This document shows, piece after piece, positions 5,685 to 6,277 of a stretch of 6,277 bases of DNA (position 1 is its first letter; each line of letters starts with the position of its first letter). Source of the DNA: Corynebacterium sp. Lineage in GTDB: Bacteria > Actinomycetota > Actinomycetes > Mycobacteriales > Mycobacteriaceae. Location: NCBI GenBank assembly GCA_030450335.1, contig JAKDIS010000133.1:1-6277 (forward strand), read 5' to 3'. Made by a program: the position numbers and the translations under genes. A model generated the notes under the pieces. It did not search any database, had not been told where the DNA came from, and saw only the letters and a program-made list of their open reading frames with translations.

Positions 5685-5696
5685 TAGCCTGACCAC
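5685..5696 (+). promoter_or_regulatory. Putative leaderless promoter (-10) of the DUF1707 gene
   Basis: TAGCCT at 5685-5690 fits TANNNT and is followed by 6 nt (GACCAC) and the ATG at 5697. No Shine-Dalgarno is present and no strong -35 is seen. The spacing implies a transcript that starts on the initiation codon. Confidence 0.5.
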
Positions 5697-6277
5697 ATGA
5701 ACAGTGCCGACGGTACGGACAGGTTGAGGCTCAGCGACAACGACCGGATCCACGCGATGAGCGTGCTGGGGGCGCACTTCGCCGACGGCCGGTTGGACGA
5801 CTCCGAGTTCAACGAGCGTTCCGGCGCCGTGGCCGCCGCCCGTACCCTCGGGGAACTGCGTGGCCTGTTCGACGACCTGCCCGGTGGTCTGCCCTTCGAC
5901 GCCGAGGGCACCGCTGTCGCGGTACCGGGGCAGGACGCGGCGCTGGATCCTGCCACCGAGACGGGTCTCGCCGCGCGCGACCCGGAGGCCGCGGAGGTGG
6001 AGAGCCTGCGTAAGCGGGGGAACCTGGTGCAGAGCATCGACGGGGCGATCCTGGGCGTGACCCTGGTGACCTTCCTGCTGCTGCAATTCGTGTTCGACGT
6101 CAGCAACGCGTGGATCGTGTGGCCGTCGTTGATCGTGACGCTGTCGGTGCCGCGCATGCTGCTGAAGTACTCCGACGAGGACGAGGAGCTCTTCGAGGAG
6201 ATCAAGGAGGCCGACCAGGAGACGCGCAAGGACCGGCTGCGCCGCGCCGCGGAGCGGATGCAGGAGCTGGAGTCGCG
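5697..6277 (+). CDS. DUF1707 domain protein with two-helix membrane segment (3' end outside window)
   Basis: The reading frame runs from ATG 5697 to the window edge without a stop, giving 193 residues and an incomplete codon. Residues 9-62 form a DUF1707 domain: RLRLSDNDRIHAMSVLGAHF, then DGRLDDSEFNERS, then AARTLGELRGLFDDLP, the standard SHOCT-like helical pattern. A variable acidic linker (about 63-105) leads to two hydrophobic helices near 115-133 and 138-156, joined by a short turn. The end (158-193) is highly charged (DEDEELFEEIKEADQETRKD and after), probably a cytoplasmic helix or coiled coil. Both the DUF1707 domain and the tail would be cytoplasmic. Such proteins are common in actinobacteria and their role is unknown; small membrane-associated regulatory or scaffolding roles are only guesses. 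It diverges from the GH76 gene with 56 bp between start codons. The start is supported by TAGCCT 6 nt upstream and by the domain beginning close to the N-terminus. Confidence 0.85.
   Translation, partial: MNSADGTDRLRLSDNDRIHAMSVLGAHFADGRLDDSEFNERSGAVAAARTLGELRGLFDDLPGGLPFDAEGTAVAVPGQDAALDPATETGLAARDPEAAEVESLRKRGNLVQSIDGAILGVTLVTFLLLQFVFDVSNAWIVWPSLIVTLSVPRMLLKYSDEDEELFEEIKEADQETRKDRLRRAAERMQELES

Noticed and set aside
4757..6229. A 490-codon minus-strand open frame crossing the GH76/DUF1707 gap.
   Set aside because: It overlaps GH76 out of frame and is antisense to DUF1707; the composition is Arg/Pro/His/Ser-rich shadow sequence and it ignores both promoters.
1..6277. tRNA or rRNA genes, CRISPR arrays, insertion sequences, phage genes or attachment sites.
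   Set aside because: No regularly spaced repeats, transposase or integrase motifs, terminal inverted repeats or tRNA-like cloverleaf segments were seen, and genes fill nearly all of the window.

Overview
The window is about 70% G+C chromosomal DNA, apparently from a high-GC actinobacterium of the Mycobacteriales and most likely a Corynebacterium-type organism. The evidence is the class II fructose-bisphosphate aldolase of corynebacterial/mycobacterial length and residue spacing, the actinobacterial families DUF3151 and DUF1707, a glycoside hydrolase family 76 protein beside fba, and several genes with a -10-like hexamer only 6-7 nt before the start codon, as expected for leaderless mRNAs. This assignment is by recognition, not by a database search.

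Layout: two plus-strand genes come first, a DUF1345-like six-helix membrane protein (32-772) and an HSL-family alpha/beta hydrolase (811-1815). They run tail to tail, with 31 nt between stop codons, into a minus-strand block. Read in its own direction, that block holds a GH76 protein (5640-4480), then fba (4353-3316) with its own promoter and Shine-Dalgarno sequence, then DUF3151 (3316-2846, overlapping the fba stop as TAATG), then a membrane-anchored endonuclease/exonuclease/phosphatase (EEP) protein (about 2839-1847). A DUF1707/two-helix membrane protein (5697 onward, plus strand) diverges from the GH76 gene and runs off the right edge.

The central unit is the likely operon fba-DUF3151-EEP: a glycolytic/gluconeogenic enzyme followed by an uncharacterised actinobacterial protein and a probable extracytoplasmic phosphoesterase. 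The GH76 gene upstream has the double-aspartate motif of alpha-1,6-mannanases but no signal peptide, so its site of action is unclear. The 56-bp divergent gap between GH76 and DUF1707 carries both putative leaderless promoters and a small palindromic element.

No phage, CRISPR, insertion sequence, RNA gene or obvious new defence-like system is visible; this is mostly ordinary core chromosome. The most distinctive points are the missing canonical start codon of the EEP gene, which sits in the same frame directly after the DUF3151 stop, and the leaderless promoter geometry. Every stretch outside genes is shorter than 130 bp.
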